Notes under the pieces: generated by a model
What the model saw: only the letters and a program-made list of their open reading frames with translations
Databases searched by the model: none
What the model was told of the DNA's origin: nothing
Source of the DNA: Paracandidimonas soli
GTDB lineage: Bacteria > Pseudomonadota > Gammaproteobacteria > Burkholderiales > Burkholderiaceae_B
Direction of reading: 5' to 3'
Length of the DNA: 64,000 nucleotides
Assembly: GCF_004342005.1 (NCBI RefSeq)
Contig: NZ_SMBX01000011.1
Location: 1 to 64,000 of the forward strand
Part shown: in pieces, positions 7,890 to 18,347 of the stretch
How the letters are laid out: each line of letters begins with the position of its first letter
How positions within the stretch are numbered: position 1 is the stretch's first letter
Translations under genes and position numbers: made by a program

Positions 7890-9044
7890 TCAGACGAAAT
7901 GTACCTTGGGCGGCGTGCGCATGAGCGCTTCCCCACCCTTTTCCGTGACGAGCAGCGGAAACTCCAGACGCATCCCGCCGACCTCGGGCACATACAGGTG
8001 CGTTCCCAGGGCCACCACCATATTGGCCTGGACCACATCCTCGCTGCGCAGATTGATGAACGGCCGAGTCCTGGCGCAGGTGCCCAGGCCATGGCCAAAC
8101 GTCGGCAGGCAATAGTCGGACAATCCATGGCGCTCGAACACGGCCAATCCCTTTTTCACCACCTCGGGGATTGGATTGCCGGGCTTCATGTTCTCGATCA
8201 TGGTGGCGACCACCTCTTCCCAGCAGTCGATCATGCCCTGCTGCTGGCTGGTAGGTTTGCCCAGGAATACCGGAATCGACGAGTCGGCCAGGTAAAGGTC
8301 GACCATGGGATGCAGGTCGAGGATCACGAATTCGTTTTCCTGGATGCGCTTTTCCGAGGCTTGCTGCGTAACGCCGTGCAGGTATCCGGTCCGTCGGCCC
8401 GATCCCACCTCCGTACCGCCCGTCAACGCCCATGCCCAGGTGCTGCCATTGTCGCGATTGGCCTTTTCGATGGCACCCGCCACCGAGTTCTCGGTAACAC
8501 CCGGACGCACCGCCCGCCGGCCGGCATCGAAACCGATATCGGCGACGTGAGCGGCGAAACGCAGGCGCTCGATTTCCGCCGCTTCCTTGATCAGCATGAC
8601 ATCGTCCAGCAGCTTCACGCCGTTCTGGATATCGGCGCGAGGGAGCAGTTCCTTCAGTTCCAGAAATTCGCTGGCGCAAATCATGCCGGGCGCCACCTGC
8701 GCCGCGCCGGGATGGGACAGATCGATGCCGATGCGCCCGCCGGACAGTCCCATCTCATCGAGCTTCTGCGCAATGGCGCGCGTGAAATCGGAGAAGGTGA
8801 AAGTCGTGATATCGACATCGACGCCCTCTTCCTTGATCCGACTGGCATCCCATGCCCAATAGACGAACTTGCAATCGCCATTCGCCGTGACGATCACCGC
8901 TCCGCGCCACGGCATGAACGCCCCGCTCAAATAATGCAGGCCGGCCTGCCGCGTGCCGACATAGGCATCGAACCCGGCTGCCCGGACGGATGCCGCGATC
9001 TTCCGGCGGCGCGCATGGAAATCTATGGGGGTGAACTCTGACAT
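7890..9044 (-). CDS. M24 family (creatinase/Xaa-Pro dipeptidase-like) hydrolase
   Basis: A 384-residue protein with a creatinase N-domain (about 1-140) and a pita-bread M24 domain (about 155-384). Of the usual metal ligands, Asp243 (ILDLHP), Asp254 (LADSS), His318 (FGHGLG) and Glu361 (MRLEF) are present. The Glu normally found in the EPG segment is replaced in VVALGTHLYVP. Relatives lacking ligands, such as creatinase and ectoine hydrolase, are metal-free hydrolases, so amide hydrolysis of a small molecule is as likely as peptidase action. The start at 9044 is chosen because AAGG (complement of 9053-9056) lies eight bases upstream; an ATG at 9050 is too close to it. The gene faces a Bug receptor gene in the same direction, possibly one transcription unit. 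Confidence 0.85.
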   Translation of the reverse strand: MSEFTPIDFHARRRKIAASVRAAGFDAYVGTRQAGLHYLSGAFMPWRGAVIVTANGDCKFVYWAWDASRIKEEGVDVDITTFTFSDFTRAIAQKLDEMGLSGGRIGIDLSHPGAAQVAPGMICASEFLELKELLPRADIQNGVKLLDDVMLIKEAAEIERLRFAAHVADIGFDAGRRAVRPGVTENSVAGAIEKANRDNGSTWAWALTGGTEVGSGRRTGYLHGVTQQASEKRIQENEFVILDLHPMVDLYLADSSIPVFLGKPTSQQQGMIDCWEEVVATMIENMKPGNPIPEVVKKGLAVFERHGLSDYCLPTFGHGLGTCARTRPFINLRSEDVVQANMVVALGTHLYVPEVGGMRLEFPLLVTEKGGEALMRTPPKVHFV

Positions 9045-9088
9045 TTGCATTACCTTATGACTTATGACGATGACAACGACTACCCTGA

Positions 9089-10060
9089 CTACTCTGGCTG
9101 AATGCCCGCATCGCGGATGATTTCGGCCGACTTCTTCACTTCCGCCTCGATGAACGCCTGGAACGCCTCGGGCGTGCCCGCGACGACCTGCAAGCCCGCA
9201 TCCTTGAGCTGCTGCTCTATGGCGGGATCCCTGAGCGCCGTATTGATCGCCTTGCTCAGCGTGGCCAGCCTGTCCTGCGGAATGCCGGCCGGACCGACGA
9301 ATCCGTACCAGGAACCGGCGCTATATCCCTTGACGCCGGCCTCGTCTATGGTCGGCACATCCGGCAACTCAGGCAGGCGCTCCTTGGAAGCCGTGCCCAG
9401 CGCGACCAGTTCGCCGTTGCGCACACGCGGCAGCGCCTGGGGGCTGATGTCCATCAACAGGGAAACACGGCCGGCCAGCAGATCCACATAGGAATTGCCC
9501 GAACCCTTGTACGGGACATGCGTCATTTCGATGCCGGCCATCTTGGCGAACTGCGCCATCGCCAGGTGCATCGAGGATCCGGTTCCGCCGGAGGCGTAGA
9601 CGATCTCATTGGGGGCAGCCTTCGCTTTGGCGATCAGTTCGGCCACGGTCTTCACGCCCAGGCTGGGATGCGCCACCAGGATCATGGGGGAATTCACCGC
9701 CTGCGAAACCGCGGTGAAATCCTTGATCGTGTCGTAAGGGACTTCCTTGTACAGGCTGGCATTGGCGGCATGATTGCCGGGTGTGGCGATGCCCAGGGTA
9801 TAGCCGTCCGGAGCCGCCTTGGCCACCATGGAGGACCCCAGCATGCCGTTGGCACCGGGCTTGTTCTCAACGATGACGCTCTGTCCCAGGCTCTCCGACA
9901 CATGCTTGCCGACCACGCGGGCGAGCATGTCCGTCGTGCCGCCCGCGGCATAAGGCACTATGATGCGGATCGGCTTGTCGGGAAAAGTCTGCGCCTGCGC
10001 CGTCAACGGCAAGGCGCAAGCCGCGGCCAGCGGGAGCATGAGGAATAAGCGACGCTTCAT
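9089..10060 (-). CDS. Bug/TctC-family periplasmic solute receptor (1)
   Basis: A 323-residue tripartite tricarboxylate transporter receptor. It has a Sec signal peptide (about 1-24, ending AQA), the family opening FPDKPIRIIVPYAAGG, the VENKPGANG segment, and LPDVPT in the C-domain. Bug proteins bind carboxylates or small amides through two loops near residues 35-45 and 170-190. GGAGG lies upstream of the start. It is upstream of and co-directional with the M24 hydrolase, so that enzyme may act on its ligand. The divergent LysR gene at 10184 is the likely regulator. No TctA/TctB permease genes are nearby. Confidence 0.93.
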   Translation of the reverse strand: MKRRLFLMLPLAAACALPLTAQAQTFPDKPIRIIVPYAAGGTTDMLARVVGKHVSESLGQSVIVENKPGANGMLGSSMVAKAAPDGYTLGIATPGNHAANASLYKEVPYDTIKDFTAVSQAVNSPMILVAHPSLGVKTVAELIAKAKAAPNEIVYASGGTGSSMHLAMAQFAKMAGIEMTHVPYKGSGNSYVDLLAGRVSLLMDISPQALPRVRNGELVALGTASKERLPELPDVPTIDEAGVKGYSAGSWYGFVGPAGIPQDRLATLSKAINTALRDPAIEQQLKDAGLQVVAGTPEAFQAFIEAEVKKSAEIIRDAGIQPE

Positions 10061-10183
10061 GATGGATTGCCTCCGATGATTTGTTTGTCTGGTTTGCATT
10101 CGTTGAAAAACGTGGCATAACCATAAAGCAAGCCCGCCCCGTTTCCTATGACTCCTTCCCTCTAACAGGTATTCAGTGCGCGT

Positions 10184-11116
10184 ATGGCAGACAAAATCGA
10201 TATCCAGACATTGCGCTTGTTCCTGAAGATCGCCGAGCTGGGCAATATTTCCCGCGCCGCGGACGCCTGCGGGCTGTCGCAGCCCTCCGTCAGCCGCAGT
10301 CTGAAGGCCCTGGAGCAATCATTGAACGCGCCCCTGTTCCACCGGACCGGACACGGCGTGCAGCCCACGGCGATCGGCGCCCTGGCGATCGAGCGCGCCA
10401 GGATGGTGGTCGATGGATGCGACGGTTTCGTCAGGGACATCCGCGAGCAAGCCAACGGGCCGAGCGGCATCGTATCGGTCGCGCTGCTGACCGCCTATAT
10501 GCGGGCATTCGCGGCCGACCTGTTCGACGAAGTGCGGCGGAAATACCCGGGCGTCATGCTGCGCATGGTGGAAAGCTTCAGCGTCCAGCATGAGGAGTGG
10601 CTGGCCAAGGGGCAGGTGGACATCGCCCTGATCACCCAATACCGGGCGCCTCGCGTCGCCAACGAAGACGTGCTTGCCCAGTCCGATCTGGCGCTGGTGG
10701 GACAGAAGCCGCCCACGGCCGACAAGAGCGACATCCTGTTCCGGGACCTGAACGGCCTGCCCCTGGTGCTGCCCGCCACCCCCAACGGCCTGCGGGTCCG
10801 GATGGAAGAGGAAGCCCACAGGCAGGGAGTGCAGCTGCGCGTCATTTTCGAGGCCGACTCGCTGGAGGCGCAACTGGCCTTGATACGGCGCTACGACTGC
10901 TACGCCATCTGGAGCGAGCACCTGGTGCGGCAGGAAAACTACGACAGCGAATTCCATGCCTGCCGCATAACCCAGCCTTCCCTGCCCCGCTATGTCGTGC
11001 TCCGGACGACCACGCACCCCCCCCTGAGCCGGGCGGCCCGCGAGGTAGCGCTCATTCTTCGGCGGCTGATCGGCAATGCGCACCAAATTTGTAACAACAA
11101 CGGTCCGTGCTCTTGA
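10184..11116 (+). CDS. LysR-type transcriptional regulator
   Basis: A 310-residue LysR protein with an N-terminal winged helix-turn-helix (about 8-66; NISRAADACGLSQPSVSRSL) and a periplasmic-binding-like effector domain (about 95-300). It is divergent from the Bug receptor gene, with 123 bases between the two starts. The classic arrangement suggests it controls the receptor and M24 hydrolase genes. Its stop codon (11114-11116) lies inside the groES promoter region. Effector unknown. Confidence 0.9.
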   Translation: MADKIDIQTLRLFLKIAELGNISRAADACGLSQPSVSRSLKALEQSLNAPLFHRTGHGVQPTAIGALAIERARMVVDGCDGFVRDIREQANGPSGIVSVALLTAYMRAFAADLFDEVRRKYPGVMLRMVESFSVQHEEWLAKGQVDIALITQYRAPRVANEDVLAQSDLALVGQKPPTADKSDILFRDLNGLPLVLPATPNGLRVRMEEEAHRQGVQLRVIFEADSLEAQLALIRRYDCYAIWSEHLVRQENYDSEFHACRITQPSLPRYVVLRTTTHPPLSRAAREVALILRRLIGNAHQICNNNGPCS

Positions 11117-11166
11117 AGATTCGGACATCATCCCTATAATTAGCACTCGATGGCGGTGAGTGCTAA
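11113..11166 (+). promoter_or_regulatory. groESL promoter with perfect CIRCE operator
   Basis: TTAGCACTC at 11140-11148 and GAGTGCTAA at 11158-11166 form a perfect CIRCE inverted repeat with a nine-base spacer, the HrcA repressor site. It directly overlaps the last base of a TATAAT box (11135-11140). A TTGAAG box lies 16 bases further up (11113-11118). The same bases also read CTTGAAG-N13-CCCTATAAT, which resembles a sigma-32 heat-shock promoter, so dual control is possible. hrcA itself is not in the window. Confidence 0.93.
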
Positions 11167-11232
11167 CAGCAACCCTGCCACGCTTACGATTACTGGTATC
11201 AACCTTCTTTCTTTATCTACAGGAGTTCCTTC

Positions 11233-11520
11233 ATGGCACTGCGTCCTTTGCATGATCGCGTGATCATCAAACGTCTGGACAACGAGCGCACCACCGCTTC
11301 GGGCATCGTCATTCCTGAAAGCGCCGCTGAAAAACCCGACCAGGGCGAAGTCCTGGCTGTCGGCCCGGGCAAGCGCAGCGATGACGGCAAAATCACCCCC
11401 GTCGATCTGAAAGTCGGCGACAAAGTTCTGTTCGGCAAGTACGCCGGCCAGGCAGTCAAGGTCGATGGCCAGGAAGTCCTGGTCATCCGCGAAGACGAAA
11501 TCCTCGCCGTAGTCGAGTAA
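11233..11520 (+). CDS. groES: Co-chaperonin GroES (Hsp10)
   Basis: A 95-residue GroES of normal length, with the opening [14 protein letters not shown] and the mobile-loop region (about 17-32) that contacts GroEL. It forms the heptameric cap on the GroEL cage in the cytoplasm. The start has AGGAG at 11221-11225. It heads the groES-groEL operon behind a CIRCE operator, with 49 bases to groEL. Confidence 0.98.
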   Translation: MALRPLHDRVIIKRLDNERTTASGIVIPESAAEKPDQGEVLAVGPGKRSDDGKITPVDLKVGDKVLFGKYAGQAVKVDGQEVLVIREDEILAVVE

Positions 11521-11566
11521 TCCACTCGCAAGACGACTGAACCGAATACGAAATCAAGGAATTTGA

Positions 11567-13210
<1,644 letters not shown>

Positions 13211-13236
13211 GACGCCTCCATCCCTCGTGGACGACA

Positions 13237-13305
13237 CTCCCGGCCTTGGCGCCGGGAGCGCCGAAAAGCACAAAGCCCTGGTTCAGTTCCGCCAGGGCTT
13301 TGTCT
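13237..13305 (+). terminator. Double hairpin terminator after groEL
   Basis: First stem: CTCCCGGC 13237-13244 with GCCGGGAG 13251-13258. Second stem: 11 base pairs, 13271-13281 with 13292-13302, followed by a T-rich TCTTGT. An A-rich left flank would also let it serve the convergent SDR gene. Confidence 0.8.
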
Positions 13306-13331
13306 TGTCCACCGGTCGAATACCTGTTTAT

Positions 13332-14096
13332 CTACTGCGCGGTATAGCCGCCATCGATGACCAGTTCGGAACCCGTGACGAACTTGGACTCGTCCGAGGC
13401 CAGGTACAGAATTCCGTAGGCGATATCGTCCGGCTCACCCAAGTGCCCGATGGGATGCAGGCCGACCAGTTGCCGGTATTTCTCGCTGTCCTTGCCTTCG
13501 GACACAGCCTCCACCATGGGCGTCCATATGTAGCCCGGATGCACGGAATTGATGCGGATGCCGTAGCCGGCCTTGGCGCAATGCAGGGCGGCCGACTTGG
13601 TAAAGATGCGCACCCCGCCTTTGCTGGCGTTGTAGGCCGCCAGATTGGGGTCCCCGATCAGTCCTTCGATGGACGACAGATTGATGATGGAGCCGCCGCC
13701 GCTCTTCTTGAGCGCCTCGATGCCGTAGCGGGTTCCGAGGAACACGGCATCCAGATTGATATCCTGCACCCTGCGCCACTCGGCCAGCGTGGTTTCCTCG
13801 ACATTCTTGCTCAGCGCTATCCCGGCGTTGTTGACCACGATGTCCAGCTTTCCAAAGGCTTCCAGCGCCGCGGCCATCGTGGCCTTCCACTGGTCCTCCT
13901 TCGCAACGTCCTGCTGTACGAAAATGGCTTCGCCGCCCTGTTCCTCGATGAGCCGGACGGTGGCCTGGCCTTCTTCGGCATTGATGTCCGACACCACGAC
14001 TTTGGCGCCCTCGCGCGCCAGCAGTACCGCCGTCGCCTTGCCGATACCCAGGGCGGCTCCGGTAACCAATGCAACTTTTCCTGATACGCGACCCAT
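13332..14096 (-). CDS. Short-chain dehydrogenase/reductase (SDR, classical)
   Basis: A 254-residue classical SDR. The NAD(P)-binding motif TGAALGIG is at 12-19, NNAG at 89-92, and the catalytic Ser142, Tyr155 and Lys159 (YNASK) are in place. The acidic Asp37 after beta-strand 2 (VVSDIN) favours NAD(H) over NADP(H). The nearest family flavours are glucose/3-alpha- or 20-beta-hydroxysteroid dehydrogenase-like enzymes, but the substrate cannot be assigned. AGGAGG upstream fixes the start at 14096. It is convergent with groEL and follows the usp gene in direction, with a terminator and repeat element in between. Confidence 0.9.
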   Translation of the reverse strand: MGRVSGKVALVTGAALGIGKATAVLLAREGAKVVVSDINAEEGQATVRLIEEQGGEAIFVQQDVAKEDQWKATMAAALEAFGKLDIVVNNAGIALSKNVEETTLAEWRRVQDINLDAVFLGTRYGIEALKKSGGGSIINLSSIEGLIGDPNLAAYNASKGGVRIFTKSAALHCAKAGYGIRINSVHPGYIWTPMVEAVSEGKDSEKYRQLVGLHPIGHLGEPDDIAYGILYLASDESKFVTGSELVIDGGYTAQ

Positions 14097-14173
14097 GACA
14101 ACCTCCTGTAAAGAGCGGGTTGAAGAAAGTCCGGCACGGACCAGGGCGCAGCGCGCCGAAGAAAGAACGGCCG

Positions 14174-14260
14174 GCAAAAAAAGCCCCCACGCTGCGCCTG
14201 TCGGCTTGCTGCCCCCCCAAGGGGGTGTTTTCGCCTTGGGGGCGGCCCGGCGGCAAAAAA
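14174..14260 (-). repeat. GC-rich interspersed repeat element, copy A
   Basis: On the minus strand this stretch runs from a T-run plus GCCGCCGGGCCGCCCC, through an AAGGC/CCCCTTGGGG hairpin, to GCAGCAAGCCGA and GCGCAGCGTGGG, ending in another T-run. The same order of blocks occurs at 43751-43836. The internal palindrome around CCCCCAAGGGGG can form a hairpin. It lies between SDR and usp. Confidence 0.75.
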
Positions 14261-14285
14261 ACTGTGGCCCCGAAGGGCCACAGTT
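14254..14285 (-). terminator. Terminator of the usp gene, UUCG tetraloop
   Basis: Eleven-base-pair stem between 14260-14270 and 14275-14285. On the minus strand the loop reads TTCG and the stem is followed by a run of T. It ends eight bases after the universal stress protein stop. Confidence 0.9.
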
Positions 14286-14292
14286 GCAAGGC

Positions 14293-14724
14293 TTATTTCA
14301 CCAGCAGCACCGGAATCGATACGCCGTGGATCACCTGGGTCGCCATGGAGCCCAGAAGCAGGTTGCCCAGGCCTCCCATGCCGCGCGTACCCATGACCAC
14401 GGTATCGCAGTCGTTTTCTTTGATGACGCGCTGCACTTCTTCCAGCACCTCGCCGATGGCGGGATGGCCGACAGCCTTGACGCCGGCGGCTTCCAGCGTG
14501 GCCACGGCCTTGTCCGTGAAGGTCTTGGAATGCGCGGTGGCATTTTCCTTCAGCTGCTTGAGCACATCCATCAGGGCGCCGTAGCGGCCGTACAGCTTGG
14601 GATCGGATTGCACATTGAGCACATGCACGGTCAACCCTTCGCAGCGCTTGGAAAAGTCGACGAGGTACTGCAGGGCACGTTGGGCGGGTGCGGAATCATC
14701 ATAGGGAAACAGTACGGTTTTCAT
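14293..14724 (-). CDS. Universal stress protein, UspA family, ATP-binding type
   Basis: A 143-residue single-domain Usp. The ATP-binding signature Gly-x2-Gly-x9-Gly-Ser is complete in GTRGMGGLGNLLLGS near 113-127, so this is the nucleotide-binding (MJ0577-like) class. The N-terminal KTVLFPYDDS strand carries the conserved Asp. AGGAG is present before the start. It stands alone, with its own terminator. Role: general stress survival; the specific signal is unknown. Confidence 0.93.
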   Translation of the reverse strand: MKTVLFPYDDSAPAQRALQYLVDFSKRCEGLTVHVLNVQSDPKLYGRYGALMDVLKQLKENATAHSKTFTDKAVATLEAAGVKAVGHPAIGEVLEEVQRVIKENDCDTVVMGTRGMGGLGNLLLGSMATQVIHGVSIPVLLVK

Positions 14725-14836
14725 CCAGGCTCCTGAGGGTAAGGTAAGGGATAAATCGTTATTTCACTGATATTCTGACAGCAAAATGCACTATGTTTCT
14801 TAATTTATATCAAGTCCTACCCTATAAACAGGGGGG

Positions 14837-16096
14837 TCATCCCTGTGACTGCCGCTCCGGAGCGTCCAGAGCCCTGATTTCCCCTCGCCGCCACCACAAT
14901 AGCGCCAGCCCTGGGAATGCAATGACTACCGTCGTTGCGAAAAAGGCTGGCCACCCCAGCGTCTCGACCAGCGGCGGCGTCAAGGGACCTGCAAGATAAG
15001 TCCGCCCGATGGCGGATAATGCGGACAGCAATGCAAACTGCGTGGCGGAAAACTCCTGGCGGCACAAAGCCATCAGCAATGCCACGAAGGCGGCGGTACC
15101 CAGTCCGCCGCACAGGTTTTCCACCGCGACGACCAGCGCCATGAACGGCAGGTTGGGTTCGCCCAGGACCGCCAGCACCCAGTAGCCGAAATTGGACACG
15201 GCCTGGAACAGGCCGAAGGCCATCAGGGAGCGGTACAGCCCCATGCGCGCCATCAGCGCCCCTCCGGCCAGCGCGCCGACAATCGTCGCCGCAAGCCCGA
15301 AAACCTTGTTGACCGCGCCGACCTCGGACAGTCCGAAGCCCGCTCCCCGCAGCAGGAATGTCGTGGACAGCGCCCCGGCAAAGGCGTCGCCCAGTTTGTA
15401 GAGCACAATCAGCAACAACAGCGTGACGGCCCCTTTGCGGCTGAAGAATTCCCTCAGCGGCTCAACGACCGCCAGCGCCAGGGAGCGCGGCGCGCGCGCC
15501 ACTTCCTCGGGTTCCGGCGCCAGCACGGTCGCAATGGCGCACAGCGCCATCAGGCCGCCCATGAGGAAATAGGTGTTGTGCCATCCCAGCCAACGATCCG
15601 CCAGGATGAGCGCCAGGCCGCCGGAGACGATCATGGCCAGCCGGTAGCCCAGCACTTTGATCGCGGCTCCCGCCGCGCGCTCGTCCTTGCGCAATACATC
15701 GGTGCTGTAGGCATCGAATGCGATGTCCTGGGTAGCCGACAGGAATCCGACCAGCACTGCCAGCATGGACAGCCAGAACAGGTGCTTGGACGGAGACATC
15801 AGGCCCATGCCCGCGATCGTCGCCGCCAGCAGCAGCTGCGTCAGCAGCACCCAGCCCCGCCGCCTGCCCAGCCAGGGAGGCGCATAGCGGTCGACCAGTG
15901 GAGCCCAGAGGAATTTCAGCGTGTAGGCGGTGCCGATCAGCGTCAGGAAGCCGATATTCTGCAGGGATACGTTCTCGACGGTGGCCCAGGCCTGCAACGC
16001 TCCGCTGGTCAGCGCCAGAGGCAGGCCGCTGGCAAATCCCAGGACCAGCAGCGGCGCTACACGGGGACTGAGATAGACGCGTGAGGCCGAAGCCAT
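14837..16096 (-). CDS. ampG: AmpG-family muropeptide (GlcNAc-anhydroMurNAc) permease
   Basis: A 419-residue MFS protein with about twelve hydrophobic segments. Conserved AmpG elements are visible: GFASGLPLALTSGALQAW near 20-37, LKFLWAPLVDRY near 60-71 and TQDIAFDAYSTDVL near 122-135. It imports cell-wall turnover products from the periplasm for recycling and for AmpR signalling where ampC exists; no ampC or ampR is seen here. AAGGAG precedes the start. It lies downstream of metX-metW in the same direction, a gene order also known in other betaproteobacteria. Confidence 0.9.
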   Translation of the reverse strand: MASASRVYLSPRVAPLLVLGFASGLPLALTSGALQAWATVENVSLQNIGFLTLIGTAYTLKFLWAPLVDRYAPPWLGRRRGWVLLTQLLLAATIAGMGLMSPSKHLFWLSMLAVLVGFLSATQDIAFDAYSTDVLRKDERAAGAAIKVLGYRLAMIVSGGLALILADRWLGWHNTYFLMGGLMALCAIATVLAPEPEEVARAPRSLALAVVEPLREFFSRKGAVTLLLLIVLYKLGDAFAGALSTTFLLRGAGFGLSEVGAVNKVFGLAATIVGALAGGALMARMGLYRSLMAFGLFQAVSNFGYWVLAVLGEPNLPFMALVVAVENLCGGLGTAAFVALLMALCRQEFSATQFALLSALSAIGRTYLAGPLTPPLVETLGWPAFFATTVVIAFPGLALLWWRRGEIRALDAPERQSQG

Positions 16097-16133
16097 GAAA
16101 CTCCTTTATTCCTAGATATATGCCTGCGCCGCC

Positions 16134-16763
16134 TCAGCCTTGCCGGCCGGCGGCCATCGGCGATTCAAGCCGGTAGACTGCCAGCGTGCTGCGCCAGCTG
16201 CGCAGGAACTTGACCTCGTGGCCATCCTTGAACGCGGCCAGATGGGTCACGCGCAGCGAAAAGTCCGAAGCAAGATCCTCGAAGTCACGCAGTGTACACA
16301 GATGGATATTCGGCGTGTCATACCATTGGTAAGGCATTTCGCCCGTGACGGGCATACGGCCGCGCAGGATCGACCAGCCATGCGGCCAATAGCCGAAGTT
16401 GGGGAACGACACGATGATATGCTTGGCCACCCGTATCATTTCCCGCAGGATATGCTCGGTGTGATGCATGGACTGAAAGGTCTGCGACAGCACGACGGTG
16501 TCGAACTGCTGGTCGTCGAACAGCGCCAGACCTTCCTCCAGGTTCTGCTGGATGACGTGCACATCCTTGCGGATGGAGGCGATGACGCATTCGTCGTTCA
16601 GCTCGACGCCGACGCCGACGATTCTCTTGTGCTCCTGCAGATGCGCCAGCAGGCTGCCGTCGCCACAGCCCAGGTCGAGCACGCGGCTGCCCGGCTCGAT
16701 CCAGCTGGCGATGCGCACCAGGTCGGGGCGGAGTTCGCGGCGGCGGCGAATGGAAAGGTTCAT
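16134..16763 (-). CDS. metW: MetW, methyltransferase-like methionine biosynthesis protein
   Basis: A 209-residue class I methyltransferase-fold protein. The SAM-binding motif I is [15 protein letters not shown] near 28-42. The MetW-specific block [12 protein letters not shown] lies near 119-130. MetW is needed with MetX for homoserine acylation in several proteobacteria; whether it methylates anything is unproven. Its ATG overlaps the metX stop as ATGA (16760-16763), so the pair is translationally coupled and under the same SAM-II riboswitch. Confidence 0.95.
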   Translation of the reverse strand: MNLSIRRRRELRPDLVRIASWIEPGSRVLDLGCGDGSLLAHLQEHKRIVGVGVELNDECVIASIRKDVHVIQQNLEEGLALFDDQQFDTVVLSQTFQSMHHTEHILREMIRVAKHIIVSFPNFGYWPHGWSILRGRMPVTGEMPYQWYDTPNIHLCTLRDFEDLASDFSLRVTHLAAFKDGHEVKFLRSWRSTLAVYRLESPMAAGRQG

Positions 16764-17974
16764 GCGAGCACCCCGGTTACATGGCTGCGCTCGGGCAGGC
16801 CGAGCTTGGCCGCAATACGGTCATAGTATCCCTGCACTACCGCGTGGTAGCGCGTATCGCCCAGCAGGAAGGCGTCGTGGCCGTGCGGAGCGTCGATTTC
16901 GGCATAGGTGACGGGCGTCTGGTTTTTCAGCAGCGCCTGGACGATTTCACGCGAGCGGGACGGCGGGAAGCGCCAGTCGGTGGTGAAAGATACCAGCAGG
17001 AAGTCCGCTACGGCGGGCTTGAGCGCCCGGGCCAGGTCCCCATTGTGGCCGCGCGCCGGATCGAAGTAGTCCAGGGCGCGGGTGATCAGCAGGTAGGTGT
17101 TGGCATCGAAGTAGCGGGAGAATTTTTCTCCCTGGTAGCGCAGGTAGGATTCCACTTCGAATTCGGCGTCGTAGCCGTAGTGGAATTCGCCGCCGGCCTC
17201 TTTGCCGCGACGCGCACGGCCGAATTTTTCCGCCATGTCGTCGTCGGACAGGTAGGTGATGTGGCCCACCATGCGCGCCACGGACAGGCCGCGCGACGGG
17301 ACGGTCTGGTGGGCGTAGTAGTCGCCGCCGTGGAAGTCGGGATCCGAGATGATGGCGCGCCGGGCGACCTCGTTGAAGCCGATGTTCTGCGCCGACAGGC
17401 GCGGCGTGCTGGCGATGACGATGCAGTGGCCGACCCGTTCGGGACAGGTGATGGACCAGCTGAGCGCCTGCATGCCGCCCAGCGAGCCGCCCATGACGGC
17501 GGCGAATTTGCCGATGCCGAAGTAGTCGGCCAGCCTGGCCTGGGCGCGCACCCAATCGTCGACGGTCAGCAGCGGAAATTCCGCGCCCCATGGCTTGCCT
17601 GTCTCGGGATTGATGCTGGCGGGGCCGGTGGAGCCGAAGCAGGAGCCGATGTTGTTGACGCCGATGACGAAGAAGCGGGATGTGTCCACCGCCTTGCCGG
17701 GACCCACCATGTTGTCCCACCAGCCGATGTCCTTGGGGTTGTCGGCGGAGATGCCCGCGACGTGGTGCGAGGCGTTGAGGGCGTGACAGATCAGCACGGC
17801 ATTGCTGCGTTCGCTGTTCAGTTCGCCATAGGTTTCCACCGCCAGTTCGTACTGCGGAAGAACGCGTCCGCTGGAGAGCTGCAAGGGCTCGTCGAAGCGA
17901 ATGAAGGAGGGGGATACGATGCCGACGGATCCGGACGGGATGCCGGGCTGATGAGAAGCGTGTGCAGTGGTCAT
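16760..17974 (-). CDS. metX: Homoserine O-acyltransferase MetX (acetyl- or succinyl-CoA dependent)
   Basis: A 404-residue alpha/beta-hydrolase-fold enzyme that activates homoserine for methionine synthesis. The nucleophile serine is in [12 protein letters not shown] near 163; the catalytic Asp lies in FTTDWRFP near 335 and the His in [10 protein letters not shown] near 368. The start at 17974 has AGAGG (complement of 17980-17984), which sits inside the riboswitch 3' strand. Betaproteobacterial MetX enzymes have been shown in several cases to use succinyl-CoA rather than acetyl-CoA, and sequence reading alone does not settle which applies. It is the first gene of metX-metW. Confidence 0.95.
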   Translation of the reverse strand: MTTAHASHQPGIPSGSVGIVSPSFIRFDEPLQLSSGRVLPQYELAVETYGELNSERSNAVLICHALNASHHVAGISADNPKDIGWWDNMVGPGKAVDTSRFFVIGVNNIGSCFGSTGPASINPETGKPWGAEFPLLTVDDWVRAQARLADYFGIGKFAAVMGGSLGGMQALSWSITCPERVGHCIVIASTPRLSAQNIGFNEVARRAIISDPDFHGGDYYAHQTVPSRGLSVARMVGHITYLSDDDMAEKFGRARRGKEAGGEFHYGYDAEFEVESYLRYQGEKFSRYFDANTYLLITRALDYFDPARGHNGDLARALKPAVADFLLVSFTTDWRFPPSRSREIVQALLKNQTPVTYAEIDAPHGHDAFLLGDTRYHAVVQGYYDRIAAKLGLPERSHVTGVLA

Positions 17975-17977
17975 TCG

Positions 17978-18034
17978 GACCTCTTTAGCTGGATTTATCA
18001 AGCGCCCGCAAGCGGATCAGGCAAATCGGCGCGA
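17978..18034 (-). ncRNA. SAM-II riboswitch upstream of metX
   Basis: On the minus strand the leader reads CGCGCC-GATTTG, a variable loop, GGGCGC, then TTGATAAATC and AGCTAAAGAGG, ending four bases before the metX ATG. This matches the SAM-II (metA motif) pattern block by block: P1 stem GCGCC/GGCGC, the invariant GAUUU, UGAUAAAU and AGCUAAA elements that build the pseudoknot and S-adenosylmethionine pocket, and a 3' strand containing the Shine-Dalgarno AGAGG. Binding of S-adenosylmethionine would hide the ribosome binding site and shut off metX-metW translation. Confidence 0.9.
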
Positions 18035-18347
18035 CGAAATTAATTAGTAAAAGATTCTAGCACCCCTGGGGCGGATTCGCACCTGCGGACCGGGGATGGA
18101 GCATGCATGGGGGCGCCGTGGTTTTTCTTGGACGCCGTTCTTCTGGCGCATCTCCTGGGCCGCAAACCTGATTTGCATCAAGCTTTTTTCAATTCGACCA
18201 GTAATCCCTAAGCCTGATATTAATATTTTACTAATGTTTGGTAATATTTTGTCATACATGACAGGCATTCATCCTCATCACTCTGCGGCCATGGATCTCC
18301 GCATCCGCTCTGTCATTCTTTCCCATAGCTACACGGCAATAACGCTT
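18035..18347. promoter_or_regulatory. Divergent metX / LuxR-type gene upstream region, AT-rich
   Basis: No gene with a credible start is seen between the riboswitch and the ATG at 18348, although the downstream frame stays open from 18096. The part 18180-18270 is strikingly AT-rich for this chromosome, with several TAATATTTT-like runs, and is a likely promoter or nucleoid-protein binding area. For metX a TAGAAT box (18054-18059, minus strand) lies about 20 bases before the aptamer; no good -35 was found. Confidence 0.45.
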
